Origin: Paguma larvata
Taxonomy: Eukaryota; Chordata; Mammalia; Carnivora; Viverridae
Direction of reading: 5' to 3'
Length of the DNA stretch: 64,000 nt
Assembly (NCBI GenBank): GCA_030068075.1
Contig: CM057841.1
Location: 51,129,030 to 51,193,029 of the forward strand
Under the pieces are notes generated by a model that saw nothing but the letters and a program-made list of their open reading frames with translations, was not told where the DNA came from and made no database searches. Below, piece by piece: positions 36,186-47,965 of this stretch (positions within the stretch are counted from its first letter, which is position 1; every line of letters starts with the position of its first letter). The translations under genes and the position numbers were made by a program.

Positions 36186-36579
36186 GCCTCGATCTATTTG
36201 TATTCAAGACATGAAGACTTACTAGAAACTGTTTCCTTCTCTCCGTTGCCACCTTCTTCCCTTCTTTAAGCACGCATCCAGTGCCTACTCTTGTCCACAA
36301 AGAAATAAATAAGATTGAACCCTTGCCTTGCTTCCAGAATAAGATGTAGTAACAGGCATGCAGTGATAACACTAAGTGGCACTCATGAACTGAGAGCACT
36401 TACCATTTCCCTATCTGGGGAACTTAAAAGCTTTTTTTTTTTATTTGACCACTTTAATATTCTTTTGGTACACTTTCAGTAGAGTGTCACCAGCCCACCA
36501 AGCTTTTCCTTGGCATCTTTACCTGTGACATACTAAAGAGAAAAGAAAAAGGAAGGCTCGTAGCAAACATGAGTCAACT

Positions 36580-37135
36580 TTCATGACTGGCCAGCATCTG
36601 AGCCTCCTTCCTATGCCTGGGGACTACCCCGCCTTGAACCCTGGAGGTAGACAAAACCTGAATCCCACTCTAGAACCTGACGATACCACGTGTATGCTTT
36701 GCCGACCTCCCCCTCGTGGGAGGCTTGTGGTCCAAGCGCCGCTGACCAGTGTCACACCCAACCTGGGCTTTGAAGCAAGGGAGCGGAGAACGGATTCTGA
36801 GGATGGCGGCTGGTACAGAGGCAACAATGTCAAGGCTTTCAGTAGCAACAGAGGGATGGATCAGCAGTGGTACCCAGTGTCTGCCGTCGGTGGCGGCGGC
36901 ACAGAGGAGTCCCACGTTTATCAGAAATGGTGAGAGCAGTGCCGCCACCAGACAGCTTCTGCGGCATCATTTCAGCCGGGGTCCTGTCTGCCTCCCAACC
37001 TCCTGTTCTTCCGGCAGGTTTCCAGAGCCTAATTCTGCAGTCCCCACTAGATTGTGCGGGTGACCCAACATCCCTCCAATTAATTCCCTTCTTTTGTATG
37101 TTAGATCAGCCAGTGTCAGGTAAGATCCTTGACTG
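36580..37135 (+). mobile_element. Possible ERVL-type LTR remnant
   Basis: 'TTTCCAGAGCCTAATTCTGC' and a terminal 'AATTAATTCCCTTCTTTTGT' followed by 'TAGATCAGCCAGTGTCAGG' resemble the ends of some old mammalian LTRs. No clear 5' end, so this is a low-confidence call. Confidence 0.25.
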
Positions 37136-37149
37136 ATAAAAGATTTGAC

Positions 37150-37560
37150 GCCAAGTGATGGACCGTGTCACGTGACGACCAAATGACCTCATAGCTGCGG
37201 GCTTGACTTTCGGCAGCAGCCGGAATACAGAGAAGTAGAGGGAAATCTAGTTATCGCAGCATATTACTGGAACCCCCGGGTCAGGAGAACCTGCCCCTTA
37301 GTAATTAGCGCCATGTTCACATTGCAAAACTTGATTTTGGTGGACCAAACAATACCAATCCATTGCATCAAGTTACTGTGGTAATTTTGACTTATATTCC
37401 TTTTTACTGCTTAAAAGGATAATACGCAAGCATGTTTTGCTTTTTTCAGTTGTTTGTAAGGGCTGTAAGCATAAGGATATTACAGTTGGCTTGCGTTCAT
37501 GGAAGTAGTATGATGGTAATAATAGCTTGAATCAATATGCTACCGCGGCTGACTGCACTG
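37150..37560. promoter_or_regulatory. Candidate non-coding regulatory block
   Basis: A repeat-free block with a perfect GTCACGTGAC palindrome at 37167-37176, TAATTAGCGCC-like motifs near 37301, and CCATTGCATCAAGTTACTGT near 37359. Function is inferred from motif content only. Confidence 0.25.
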
Positions 37561-38786
37561 CCCAACCCGGGTGCCCTTAACACTCACCTCTGCGCTCCTA
37601 AAGCTGCCGGCTATGAACACCTGCTACTCTCTGCCTGAGGACTTTTGCAATGGGAGCCAGCTTAGCCTGAAAAGCAGGGCAAGCCAGAAGTTCTGAAAAG
37701 TTAATGCTCCTGCAAGCAGCCCTCAGCAAATCACAGAAGGGAAGTTATTAGTGTATACAGACCCCAGCTTCATCCGCGCCCATGTGGAAAAACTCAGAGG
37801 CAGGTGTCACACTGTCTCCCATAATTCCCCAGTGGGGATGCGCCCCGGGTGCAACTTGAAAATGCATCCTTTTCCTGTTTCCTTTCAAACGCCATCAAGC
37901 TCCTCACTCCATCACTGGTGCTCCCGAGAAGCCTCTCCCAAGTAAACTGTTTGAATGCACCTCCTAGCCTCTGGGTCTGCTTGAGGGGGAGCTGGAGCCA
38001 AGACACCTGCACAGCATCAGCATTGTACCTTTACCTGAATTCCGAATGCATGAGGGACCGGCAAGGATTCCACAGGTTCACTCACACGCCTACCAGGCAA
38101 TTAGACTGATTTCCCAGCCCAGCAAGCTAAAGAAGTTCCTGGAAGAGTGACAGCTGCCCAGAGAAGGGGCAAAGACAGCACCCTTGGCACAGTTTCTCTG
38201 GGCCTCAGGCCCCCTGAGATAGGGGCACAGCCACTGAGGACACTGCACCCAGCACGGGGCTTAGCGTTGCTACTGCTGTTGTATCTCCAAATTTGTATCA
38301 CCGCTCTAGAAGATGCTGCCCTACCAATCGACACGCCGCTGGTTAAGCAAATGTTGTAATCACCCACTTTCCTTAATACTTCTGGGTGGAACTCAGCATT
38401 GCTGAAGGTCACAACCTCCTCTTGCAGGGTTGGGGGATGGGGGGAATAGGGCCAGTGCCCAGGATCCCTAAACAGCATCCCTGCCTGGACCTCTCCAGGC
38501 TCCCAGAAAGCTCTTTCTTCCTAGTGATTTATCCCATTTGGGAAGCCCCGCAGCACATGGAGGAGGGCAGCCTGAGGAGTGGGGATGGGGTCAGAGTTCA
38601 CATTAGCATAACACGCGGGGTGTATTATCACATGACCTCCATTTACTCTGTGTCCCTTGCCCCTCCATCGCTGCTTATCCTGGCCAAAGCATCGAGCCCC
38701 CCTCTCCATGCATCTCATCCTGCATGTGCCTCCGTTCCACTGTGGGCATGACTGAATGAATTCCTTAAGATAAAACAAGACACAAC

Positions 38787-38831
<45 letters not shown>

Positions 38832-39478
38832 GCACACATAAGCTTGGTTCCTGATAACCAACCGGATGGGCAGGTTCGTGCAATGTCAAAACTCAAACTC
38901 GATATCGGAGAGACCGTCCTATTTGGAAAGGCAGCGGGGTATTAAATGAAAGCATGTCCTTTGACTTTCCCCTCTACAAAACACGAACTATCTCTGAAAC
39001 AAAACTGCCCAGAATGGTTCAGCAGCCTTCTAAAATCAGCTTCAAATTTATTCAGTTGTCTGGCGTGAGACGTCCAGACACGAAACAGGCTTCTGAGCTC
39101 TTCCAAAGGACAAACAGTGTCCCAGCTTGGAGACATTCCCCGGGTGTGTGTTGTCATTTCTGTAGCGATCATTTCTAATCAAAGTCGTTTCTGCAGAGAC
39201 GGCCCTTGTGCCAGGCCACTGCCAACGCTGACGACGGCTGTGACCTCAGCCCCTGGGCTGGAAAGTCCCTTGAGTATCAATTAGTCCAAGTATCTCCTTT
39301 TACCAACTGGAACAAGGACATTTCCAAAGTCACACAGGCAGCAAGTCAAAACCACAGGCCTCCTCGCTCACAGGACCTAAGGATCCGCGGCTTCTGGCAA
39401 GATCTCTCGACTTTGACACTATGACATACATTTGGGGCTGGATAATTCTTTGTTGTGGGGCTTGTTCTTGTTGTTTAG
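37561..39478. other. Unannotated intergenic sequence
   Basis: Nothing beyond a CA microsatellite at 38791 was recognised. Many short frames overlap here, none with a family resemblance. Confidence 0.4.
38791..38830. repeat. (CA)20 microsatellite
   Basis: Forty bases of uninterrupted CA units. Confidence 0.97.
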
Positions 39479-39600
39479 CAACATCCCTTCCCTCTACCCG
39501 TTAGACGTCTACAGCGCCAGTTGCGATGACCAGCTTTGTCTGTAGGCATGGCCAAATATCCCCGGAGGGGCAAAGTCACCCCAGGCTGAGAACTACCGGC
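39479..39600 (-). mobile_element. MER20 (hAT-Charlie) element, minus orientation
   Basis: 'CTCTACCCGTTAGACGTCTA', 'GGCATGGCCAAATATCCCCG', 'GGGGCAAAGTCACCCCAGGC' and the end TGAGAACTACCGG match the reverse of MER20 as I recall it. Confidence 0.82.
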
Positions 39601-40469
39601 TTAGCACAAAAATTGCAAATTGGTGCCACCTGGGCTAAAGTTGGCTCAGTTGTGTTTCGTTCGTCCTAGGTAATATTTGTTGGAATTTTAAAATCTGGGA
39701 CATTTCACAGAAACATCCAGCCTTCTGGCTTCTCTTGAACATTTGGAAGAGGTGGCCTACGTTCTGTGAACACACGTCTCACACGGCCATGACGGATTGA
39801 GGTGGAGTTGAAGCCGGTCCCTGTAGAATGGCCATCTGCTCTCCTGTTACACTCCCCACCACTCTCTGCTGTGCCCCACCCCAGTCACCAGATCCGTTTC
39901 GTCATCTTCTTGGGCCCTACTTTAGTGTTTACGTCTTCTCAAAACTGTTTGTACTCTTATTTTCACTTGAGCGAGCCTCTGAGCTCATTGAGCAGAGGTC
40001 ATGCCATTTTCTCCTTTTGTTCCCTCTTTAGGGCCTAGCCCTGAGCACACAGTGAGAAATAGTTATCCATTGATTTCTAGAGCAGTGTTTCCCAAAAGAT
40101 ATCCTGCAGCATGCTAGCTGTGCACTGCAAGGGAAAGGGGCTACAAGTTGTGCAGGGTTGGATGAAGCTGCTGTCTATACCCGCATTTAGGGACTCAAAA
40201 GTCCCAATTGTACAAGGCTTTAAATGGGCCTGCAGTAAAGAGAGCTGCTTGACTGTGCTTGACCTAGAGTGTCTCAAGCAGGTTTGACCACAGATCTCCT
40301 TAGTAGCCTAACCTTAATCACAGTCCTAAGAAACTACTGTTTTATGGAATGTACTTTGCAAATTGTTAGACTAGAACTCTAAACTTTTTGGATTAAACGT
40401 AATTGTTGAAACACTATGTGCCATGGCAAAGGCAGTTACAGAGTGCCAGCGCATAAAGAGTGATTCTTC
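39601..40469. other. Unannotated intergenic sequence
   Basis: No element assigned. Some T-rich L2-like wording near 39880-40060 ('CACTTGAGCGAGCCTCTGAG') is too weak to call. Confidence 0.4.
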
Positions 40470-40640
40470 TCAGCATAGATGTTCATTTGCGTTACCTCTT
40501 TTAAATTTCCCAGAGTCGATGTGATCAATATCCACATAAGGCATCAGAAAGATTAAGGAATTAGCCCATGGTTACACAGCTAGGGAGAGGTCAAGCCAGG
40601 ATTGGGACAGAGCCTGTCCCCACCCCAGTTTCTATGCTCT
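40470..40640 (-). mobile_element. MIR element, minus orientation
   Basis: Reverse MIR features: 'CATCAGAAAGATTAAGGAAT', 'CCATGGTTACACAGCTAGGG' and 'CAAGCCAGGATTGGGACAGA'. Confidence 0.78.
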
Positions 40641-40995
40641 TATCCTCTGTTGATTATCCTGCCTCCCTGGGACATCGTGCCATGTTGTTGACATGTTTGT
40701 CTGCCTCTCAGGACAGGCACCAGGCTTTAGTCATGCAGGAAGCAGAAAGGGAATTACTGTCCATTCACCTACTGCCATGTGTGGGAAACAGCGCTTGGAA
40801 GAGTCTGTTGTGGTGTCTCATGTAGGCCTGAAGATTAGGTCTTCTGGTTCTTATTTAATTTGGGCAACTCTATTAACCACTTGGAGCCTAACAGCCACAT
40901 AACTAGTAAATGGGAAACTGACATCTGAACAAGTTCTGTAAACACGTTTTTGTGCTCCTTGCACTTTGCTTATTTCATAGTGGGAATATAGGAAC

Positions 40996-41306
40996 TGGAT
41001 GAATAGATGGGTAGACGGATGATGGATGGACGGATGGATGGATGGAGGGACAGAGAGATGAATGGGTAGTTGGAGGGATGGATGTATGGATGTATGGATG
41101 AATGGGTAGATGGATGGATGATTGTATGGATAGATGGAGGGATAGTTAGATGAGTAGAGAGATAATGGGGAGTTGTATGGATGAAGGATGGACAGATGGA
41201 TGGATGATGGAGGAATGGATGATGGAGGAATGGATGGATAAATGGATGGATGGATGGATGGATATTTAGCTGAACGGGTAGATGGATGGATGGATGATGA
41301 ATGGAC
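40996..41306. repeat. (GGAT)n-based repeat array
   Basis: About 310 bases of GGAT/GATG units with frequent substitutions (GGGA, GTAT, GATA), interrupted by short non-repeat words. It is an imperfect tetranucleotide array. Confidence 0.93.
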
Positions 41307-42579
41307 ATTATTCCTTGCTCACTTACTTTGGGTAAAGCAGCCCATTAAACTTTGTGAAGAGGAAGGGTATACTAAGAGAAAGAGAGTACGATGCCTGCCT
41401 CTGAAAAGCTTTTCCCCTGGTGCTTGAGTCTTCACATCTCAGAACAGGAAAGGCAAAATGAGCCTTTCTCATACTGAGCACTTTCAATTTACATTGAGAT
41501 CTTGTAGCTTCACACCCGTAATTACTCTGAAAAAGCCGCAACCAACTGGATATGGGCCAATAAAATAACAAAGGAAACAAAACTCTCCTGGAAATCCACT
41601 CTTAGCCCCAAAACATCAGGGAAATAAGAGACTGAGTTAGCTGGAGGGTTCTTTCATCCTGATTTATAGTATGGTTCTCTCAGCTTATAAGAAAAATGGT
41701 AATGATGGGGTGGGGGGAGCGAATGCTCCTCCTTTCTGGTTTCTCTTAGACTCCATCTGAGGAGTAAATGCTTTGTTTACTTCTCAACCTGAATTCTACC
41801 TCCCCACCCCGTTACCATTATTCACGATGGTCTATTGCAAAGTACTTTGGGGAAAACACAGCTCTCTGCAACATTTGAAAGAGGCAGACAGCATCATTGT
41901 AGCGATGATTCATGCAAGAAATCAAACAGCTTCACACTAGGGGAAAAGCCCTGGATAATATTCAGGGGAAGGGGTAAAAAAAATCACTCGGAAATTATCT
42001 TTTAGCATGAACACGTTTTCAAAATCATAAACTACCTGACTTAAATTCCTTCCTCGGTCCTGTGTGATAGATGCTTCCTACTTGGCCAACCACATTTACC
42101 AACCGATACTAAATAATTGATAAGATCATCTCTCTATGAATAACAGCTACTTATGGATAAAAGAGGTGAAATGTTTCTAATTCTATTCATACATGATCAT
42201 GTTCAGAAAGAGGTAAAATGGTTTTCAGTATCTTATGACTAGTATCTTTTGGTTATGGAAAGAGCATTGGGTTTTCTTGTTAACCTCCATTAAAAACTTA
42301 CAGTTGAATTACTATGAAGAGAAAATTCCAAGAGGGTGAAAAACGGTCTTCAAGGAGTCGATGAGAGAGCAGTGCTGAGTCACAGGGTTGGGATCCCCGG
42401 ATGGTGCTGTGCTTTCCGGAGGCGTGGGAAGGACCGGCCTCCATCCTCCATTCTCCATCCTCCATTCTCCTCCAGGGGCATCTCGGTAGCACTGCTATAC
42501 CTCCCAGGGCTCTCTCTCCTCTTTCCCATCAGCTGTAGAACCCTGACTTTACCCGGGACGGTATCACTTAAGTAAGAAA
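41307..42579. other. Unannotated intergenic sequence
   Basis: No transposon is recognised. A small CATCCTCCATTCTC duplication lies near 42441-42470. No gene is seen. Confidence 0.4.
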
Positions 42580-42935
42580 AAACTGTATTTCCTAATTTCC
42601 TTTTCCACTGGATGTGGCCATGTGACTAGGCTCTGGCCAATAAGAGGGAAGTAGATGGATGTAGAGGACTCTTGAAGTCTCTTTAAAAAAAAGGATGAGG
42701 GCCTTTCTCCCCCTTCCCCCCATCTCCACCTTGTGACCTGGAACATGGACGTGAGGGCTGTAACTTGAGCCATGAGAACGGGGGCCAATCCTTCCTCCGG
42801 GTGAAGGACAGAGCTGGAAGGAACATCAATCAATCCTTGGTGACTCTGTAGAGATTCCCTATCATCCTTATGTATGCTGTCTTCTTTAAGCCACTCTTAC
42901 TTGGTGGTCGTTATCCGTAGCTGAAACTATTACTT
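42580..42935 (+). mobile_element. Possible old LTR, MLT/MaLR-like
   Basis: 'GTGACTAGGCTCTGGCCAAT' near the 5' end and a tail 'TGTCTTCTTTAAGCCACTCT' then 'GGTGGTCGTTATC' are typical of old mammalian LTRs, and may be the same family as 7770-8515. Confidence 0.42.
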
Positions 42936-42939
42936 TACC

Positions 42940-43075
42940 ATCACTTTCCCTGGGAAGCCTTCTCTGACCCTCTAGACAGCACTTGATATTTCTTCTTCAC
43001 AAGTGCTTAACAGTCTGGTAAATGATTTCATGACTTATTTCATATTTTTTGTTTAATATTTGTAGCAGAGACCAA
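42940..43075 (+). mobile_element. L2 fragment, plus orientation
   Basis: 'TTTCCCTGGGAAGCCTTCTC' and 'TGACCCTCTAGACAGCACTT' are in L2 3' order. Confidence 0.55.
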
Positions 43076-43299
43076 CAATGCCCCCCCCCCACCACTCCTT
43101 CTTGGAACTCAGTGCCATGCACATGCACAGTTGCACGGAAGCACCTGCAACATTTTCAGGATAGCCTGGTCTAGCCACTGACTCCAAGCAGCCCCCACAC
43201 AGCGCAGACCAGAGGGGCAGGTGCTTAGCACACCCTCACCAACAGCCCTAGACCAAGGACTGAGAGGAGTTGGCGGACACTCCATTGACCTTGCCTCCT

Positions 43300-43845
43300 G
43301 ATGAAGATAACTTTTTATTTTATTTTATAATAGTTTATTTTCAAATTGGTTTACATATAACACCCAGTGTTCATCCCAACACATGCCCTCTTTAATGCCC
43401 GTCACCCCCTCTCCCCCCTCCGTCACCCCCTCACCCTCAGTTTGTTCTTAGTCTTTGAGAGTCTCTTATGTTTTATCTCCCTCCCTCTCTGTGTCTTTTT
43501 TTCCTTTCCCCTCTTCCCCTCCCCCATGGTTTTTGTTAAGTCTCTCAAAATCCACTTATGCGTGGAAACATATGGTATCTGTCTTTTTCTGACTGACTTA
43601 TTTCACTTAACATAATGCCCTCCAGTTCCATCCATGTTGCCACACATGGCCAGATTTCATTTATTCTCATTGCCACGTAGTATTCCATTGTATATATGTA
43701 CCACATCTTCTTTATCCATTCATCAGTTGATAGACACTTGGTCTCTTTCCATGATTTGGCTCTTGTCGAAAGTGCTGCTGTGAACATTGGAGTACACGTG
43801 CCTCTATGCATCAGCACTCCTCTGTCTCTTAGGTAGATTGATGAG
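43300..43845 (-). mobile_element. LINE-1 3' end with ORF2 C-terminal remnant
   Basis: Read on the minus strand, the left half is L1 3' UTR and the right half encodes the ORF2 C-terminal signature (MEYYVAMRINEIW, ATWMELEGIMLSE). The intact frame from about 43844 to the stop near 43545 suggests a fairly young carnivore L1, heavily 5' truncated. It cannot make a full ORF2 product. Confidence 0.92.
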
Positions 43846-44559
43846 GATAACTTTGAGGTATGTTCTCCACTGTCATCTAGGCTTCTCCAGCTCGATTCCA
43901 CCTGAGCCAACGACAGTGATAACCGGCTGGGTCATGTAGCTTGCATCAACTTTTTCCCTTTTTGGTCTCATTTCCACAGACCCCTATTTCCTGCAATCAC
44001 CACACGAACAAGCCATTTGCATTCAGATATTTGAATGTAGAAAGATTTGCTTCTGGGGAGCCCAACCTCAACTTAATATCTGCCTCCCTGGGAGGAATTC
44101 TACCCTTTTAGGACAGGGAATATGTTTGTCTTATTCAGCGTTTTATCTGCAGTATTAGAACAGCCCAAGGCCAGCACTCAAAAGGGGATGAAGACACGTC
44201 AGTTCACTTTTCTCTCCCTTGGACCCATTTAGAGTTAGCCGCCTATGACTGGTCCTACGAGATATAATTAGGAAGCTTACTCTACCACATTCAGGAGGGG
44301 CTGCACACCTAGCTTGTACTTGTCCGAAAATAACACTGAGCCCGTGGCAATCATGCTCCATTAGCTTTTAAATGACCTCAACACAAACTAGAGGAAATCA
44401 AGGCACGCATCCTTTACTGTGAGCCCTTGGACTTGACCAAGAGTTTTCAATGGCATGAATCTCCTCCTTTCTTCACTATTGACCTTGTAAATTTGTCTTC
44501 TTGCTCTTGACCCGTTCTATAGCATTTTGAAACATCTAACGGCATGTAACACGGGACAT
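43846..44559. other. Unannotated intergenic sequence
   Basis: No repeat or gene recognised. Confidence 0.4.
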
Positions 44560-44790
44560 TACAGCCTAGTGTTTATGGCTTGGCTATGTGTTACAGCTAG
44601 CCACATTTCAGACTCAAACGGCTCCCCCTTTATATGCCATCAGTGCCACAGACCAAGTTGGTGACCTTGGGAAAGTTATTCAGTTTCTATCAAATCCCCT
44701 CCCATGGAGGATGGGGATCATAGCAACTATGGCACAGGACTACTTTGTAGAAGAAATAATATGATGCGTGTATAACAAATGATCTAATTA
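44560..44790 (+). mobile_element. MIR element, plus orientation
   Basis: 'TTGGTGACCTTGGGAAAGTT' and 'GGAGGATGGGGATCATAGCA' sit in MIR order. The 5' part is degraded. Confidence 0.65.
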
Positions 44791-44837
44791 TATTGAAGAA
44801 ACTACAAGAGAAAAAATATTATTAAAGGATGTAACTA

Positions 44838-45028
44838 GGAGTGTCTGGGTGGCTCAGTGAGTTAAGTGAGTGACAGCTGCTTAGGTCATGATCTCACAGT
44901 TTGTGAGTTTGAGCTCTGCGCTGGGCTCTGCGCTGACAGCAGAGAGCCCACTTCGGATCCTCTGTCCCTCTCTCTCTTTGTCCCTCCCCTCTCTCTTTCA
45001 AAAATAAATAAACATTAAAAAAAATAAA
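44838..45028 (+). mobile_element. Feliform SINE, the last copy in the window
   Basis: It starts 'GGAGTGTCTGGGTGGCTCAG' and ends AAAATAAATAAACATTAAAA. It is diverged and slightly short. I find no lineage SINE to its right. Confidence 0.92.
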
Positions 45029-45589
45029 AGATATGCTAAAGACATTGACTATTTGTCCTAGGTCACATATTTCTCTAGAAAGTTATTAAACCATGCCCTG
45101 TTATTTAGAAAACCATCTCCAAATTGTACTAAGATTGTGTCCCATATATTCTTACTCAAAGACCTCATTTCTGTTGACCCCTCCCTCAGATGGCCAGTAC
45201 CTTGAGGGGTTCCTAAACCTGACCTTGTATACTCTGCTCAAATGTGCACACAGCTGTCCCCAGGCCACAGAGCAGTAGCTAGAGCTGAGCTGTAATACTG
45301 CATTCCACCAGAAGTGGCCGCTGTTTGACATTGCCCTACAACGTATGCTAGTTCGCAACTTAAAACTCCGAGTGAGCGAACGCCCAAGAAATCCATTTTA
45401 CAAATTGAAAATAGATTTAGTGTGTTGATTTGGAGAGGTGCCTTGCAGCAAGGCTCTTGCCACATTCCCCCGGAGAGGAGCAGGTCTGGGAATACTTAAC
45501 AATCCAAATAGTGGTATATAGGACTCTGAGGAAGGTTTTCCTCCCCGAGCAGCACAGACTGGAGCGTGTTTCCTCTCTGTGGTTGTGAC
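45029..45589. other. Unannotated intergenic sequence
   Basis: No repeat or gene recognised. Confidence 0.4.
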
Positions 45590-45890
45590 AATGAGCTGCA
45601 TACCAATTATAATCTGGGCTTTGTAAACAGCCAGAAGATTCCCTTGGAGGGAGTAATTATATTTCCTTTAACGTATAAGGCAAACAATTTTTCTTACGCA
45701 CGCTATGTGCTGACTGCAAAGTAGATTTACTTAACTAATGCTAAAGGAAAACCCTCAGGATGAAGGCGAGGAATTTGGTGGGATGGAGATGTTTAGAGGC
45801 CTATAAATGAGCAGAGAACATTAAAAATGCCACGGAGATTATTATTCAGGAGTCAAACTGGCTTGGCCCATTCAAAGAAACATGCATGAT
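45590..45890. promoter_or_regulatory. Candidate non-coding regulatory block
   Basis: Repeat-free AT-rich sequence with words such as 'GGAGTAATTATATTTCCTTT' and 'GGCCTATAAATGAGCAGAGA'. It looks constrained, but this is an impression only. Confidence 0.2.
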
Positions 45891-46040
45891 GAGATGGTAA
45901 GGGCACTGATGTTAAAACTCAGTTTCCTCTTTATAGGAGAGGAATAATAATGCTTACCTAACAAAGCCATTCTGAGAATCAAATTATAAAATGTACCTAA
46001 AGTGTCCAGAACAGTAGATACCCCAAAATAATATCATATA
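45891..46040 (+). mobile_element. MIR fragment, plus orientation
   Basis: 'AACTCAGTTTCCTCTTTATA', 'GAGGAATAATAATGCTTACC' and 'GTGTCCAGAACAGTAGATAC' follow MIR order. Confidence 0.72.
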
Positions 46041-46579
46041 CTGTGGATGTCAACAGGCTCAAACCCATACTCCTTTCTAAGTCTCCATTCCCTATACAAG
46101 ACCATGGCTTCCTACCGAGAGCATCCAAAGTCCTCTGCCTGAGCATTCTCTCCACCCAGGTGCATGGGGCAGGTGGGAAGGGCCAGGGAGTTTACATGTC
46201 CAGGCGTAGCCCTTAGCCACGCGGACAATTTAGTGATAAATACCCATTTCCTTTTTCTTGGGTGGAGCAACTCTGAGGCTTGTTCCTCAAGGGTCTCCAG
46301 TAGGTGTGGGTCCCCTGCTTTCCTACTTCCTGCTGGGAACTTCCTGGGATTACCTCCCAAATAAACCACTGGCACTCAAAGTCTCGTTTCAGGATAGAAT
46401 CCAGCCTAAACACTCTTTCACGATAGAAACAGGCTTCTTAATTTGGTTTCATAATTGGGTTTCCAATGACATGTTCAATTCACTAATTGGCCTTGTCTAT
46501 TCGGCTTCCTAGCCATCCTCTCTTCCACCCCCCAGCCTCTGCCTTAGTTGAGGCTCTCATTATTTATTTATTTATGTCT
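46041..46579. other. Unannotated intergenic sequence
   Basis: No assignable element, apart from L2-like words near 46060-46150. Confidence 0.4.
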
Positions 46580-47000
46580 GCACCATAGTCTCTGACTGAC
46601 CGCCACGCTTCCTGCAAGTTCTGTCATCTAATCTACCACCCACTTACCGCCAAAGTTATGATCCTAAAACACAGTAATGCCATTCCCCGAGTTTTGTTTT
46701 TTTTAAGGCTTCGGGGCAACCTTTGCCTCCATGATGATGTCTTAAATTTTATAACATGATACATAAAACACTTGAAGAGCTGGTTTGAAGCAATCTTTCC
46801 TCGTAGTCTCCCGCGATTGCTAACCCCGGCTAAGGCTCAGCCCCCACAGATCAAGATAGAATCTTCTTTCCATGTGCTTGAATGTGCTTGGGATCTTCCC
46901 TGTCTGAGGAACCTGGCTTATCCTTCAAGGTCTGGTTCAAATGTCTGCACCTCGGTGAGGAGCTCTCCGGCTCCAAGGCCGAGTTCCCTCCTCTGGGCTA
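46580..47000 (+). mobile_element. L2 LINE fragment, plus orientation
   Basis: 'CTTCCTGCAAGTTCTGTCAT', 'AAAGTTATGATCCTAAAACA' and 'TTATCCTTCAAGGTCTGGTT' occur in L2 order. Confidence 0.65.
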
Positions 47001-47021
47001 CCACAGTAGCGTCTGCATTCT

Positions 47022-47250
47022 CTGACTCATTCATTCACTCAACAAGGGTTTTTTTTTTTTTTTTTTTTTCTTCTGAGCATTTTCTACTAGGCACCAATCA
47101 TGTGCTAAGCCCCAGGGGAGCCATGCCGGATAAAAGCAGAAATCACTCCTGCCCACAAATGGAAAAAGGAAACAGACCGTCATTATCAGGTGATCATATA
47201 AAGAAAGAGTCATTACAAACAGCCGTGAGAGTTTGCCACAAGGGATGCGA
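47022..47250 (-). mobile_element. L2 3'-end fragment, minus orientation
   Basis: 'CATTCATTCACTCAACAAGG', a T run, then 'TACTAGGCACCAATCATGTG' and 'CACTCCTGCCCACAAATGGA' follow the reverse L2 3' end. Confidence 0.68.
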
Positions 47251-47461
47251 ACCCAACCTGCAGAAGCAAGGAGTGGGTGCTTAAGTTGAAAGTGAAGTGG
47301 ACGATAACACCAGAGGAAGGACCTGCAACACACATTCGGGGCCAAGGGACGGCAGGTGGTAGGAGGGGACGCAGTACCAGTTTTGAGGAAGAGAAGGCCA
47401 TGACGTTTAGAGCACAGAGTCACAGAGAGAACGGAAGGAGGAGAGGCACTCAGATCATTCA

Positions 47462-47590
47462 CTGTGTCATTTCCATTTTTTGGCTGTGTCCTCCCTGCCT
47501 CACGCTTGAGAATAAGCTCCTTAAAGGGAAGGATCATGTGTCACTGAATGTCCTACCCATCCCCGCACTTAGCGCGATGCAAATAAACAA
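47462..47590 (+). mobile_element. L2 3'-end fragment, plus orientation
   Basis: 'TTGAGAATAAGCTCCTTAAA' and 'CCCATCCCCGCACTTAGCG' are L2 3'-end words. Confidence 0.55.
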
Positions 47591-47594
47591 AATT

Positions 47595-47730
47595 AATGGA
47601 CCCATTTTACGGATGAAGTTGTTGAGGATCAGAAAGGTTGAAAGAGACGCCCAAGGTTCGAAAGGTGGCGGTGTCGGCGTGGTAATAGAATTTACATCCG
47701 TCACCCCTCCACTACAAGGTTTCTCAAAAC
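47595..47730 (-). mobile_element. MIR fragment, minus orientation
   Basis: 'CCCATTTTACGGATGAAGTT' and 'AAAGAGACGCCCAAGGTTCG' are in reverse MIR order. Confidence 0.7.
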
Positions 47731-47866
47731 AGCTGCCAGGCAATCTCCCCGCCCCCCATTCCCCCACCAACACCCCTCCTGCCCTTCGTTTTTCTAAAAA
47801 GTCCAAGTTTCTCTATAAGCTCCTATTCAAAGACAGACAAAAAACCCCAAAATCCAGTTACTGGGG

Positions 47867-47891
47867 CGTACGTGTGTGCGTGCGTGCGCGC

Positions 47892-47957
<66 letters not shown>

Positions 47958-47965
47958 CTGTGTGT
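47867..47965. repeat. Alternating GT/GC tract, Z-DNA prone
   Basis: Almost 100 bases of alternating purine-pyrimidine. Long GT runs are split by GCGCGCGC blocks at about 47914 and 47942. It ends 0.8 kb upstream of the VAT1L start codon, just outside the CpG island. Confidence 0.95.

Noticed and set aside
36583..36933. Overlapping frames on both strands as a possible processed pseudogene
   Set aside because: No resemblance to a known protein and no poly(A) tail or target duplication. The segment more likely belongs to an old LTR.
40970..41308. 112-codon minus-strand frame rich in His, Pro and Ser
   Set aside because: It is a translation of the GGAT repeat array.
43545..43910. 121-codon minus-strand frame as a host gene
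   Set aside because: It encodes the C-terminus of L1 ORF2 in a truncated element.
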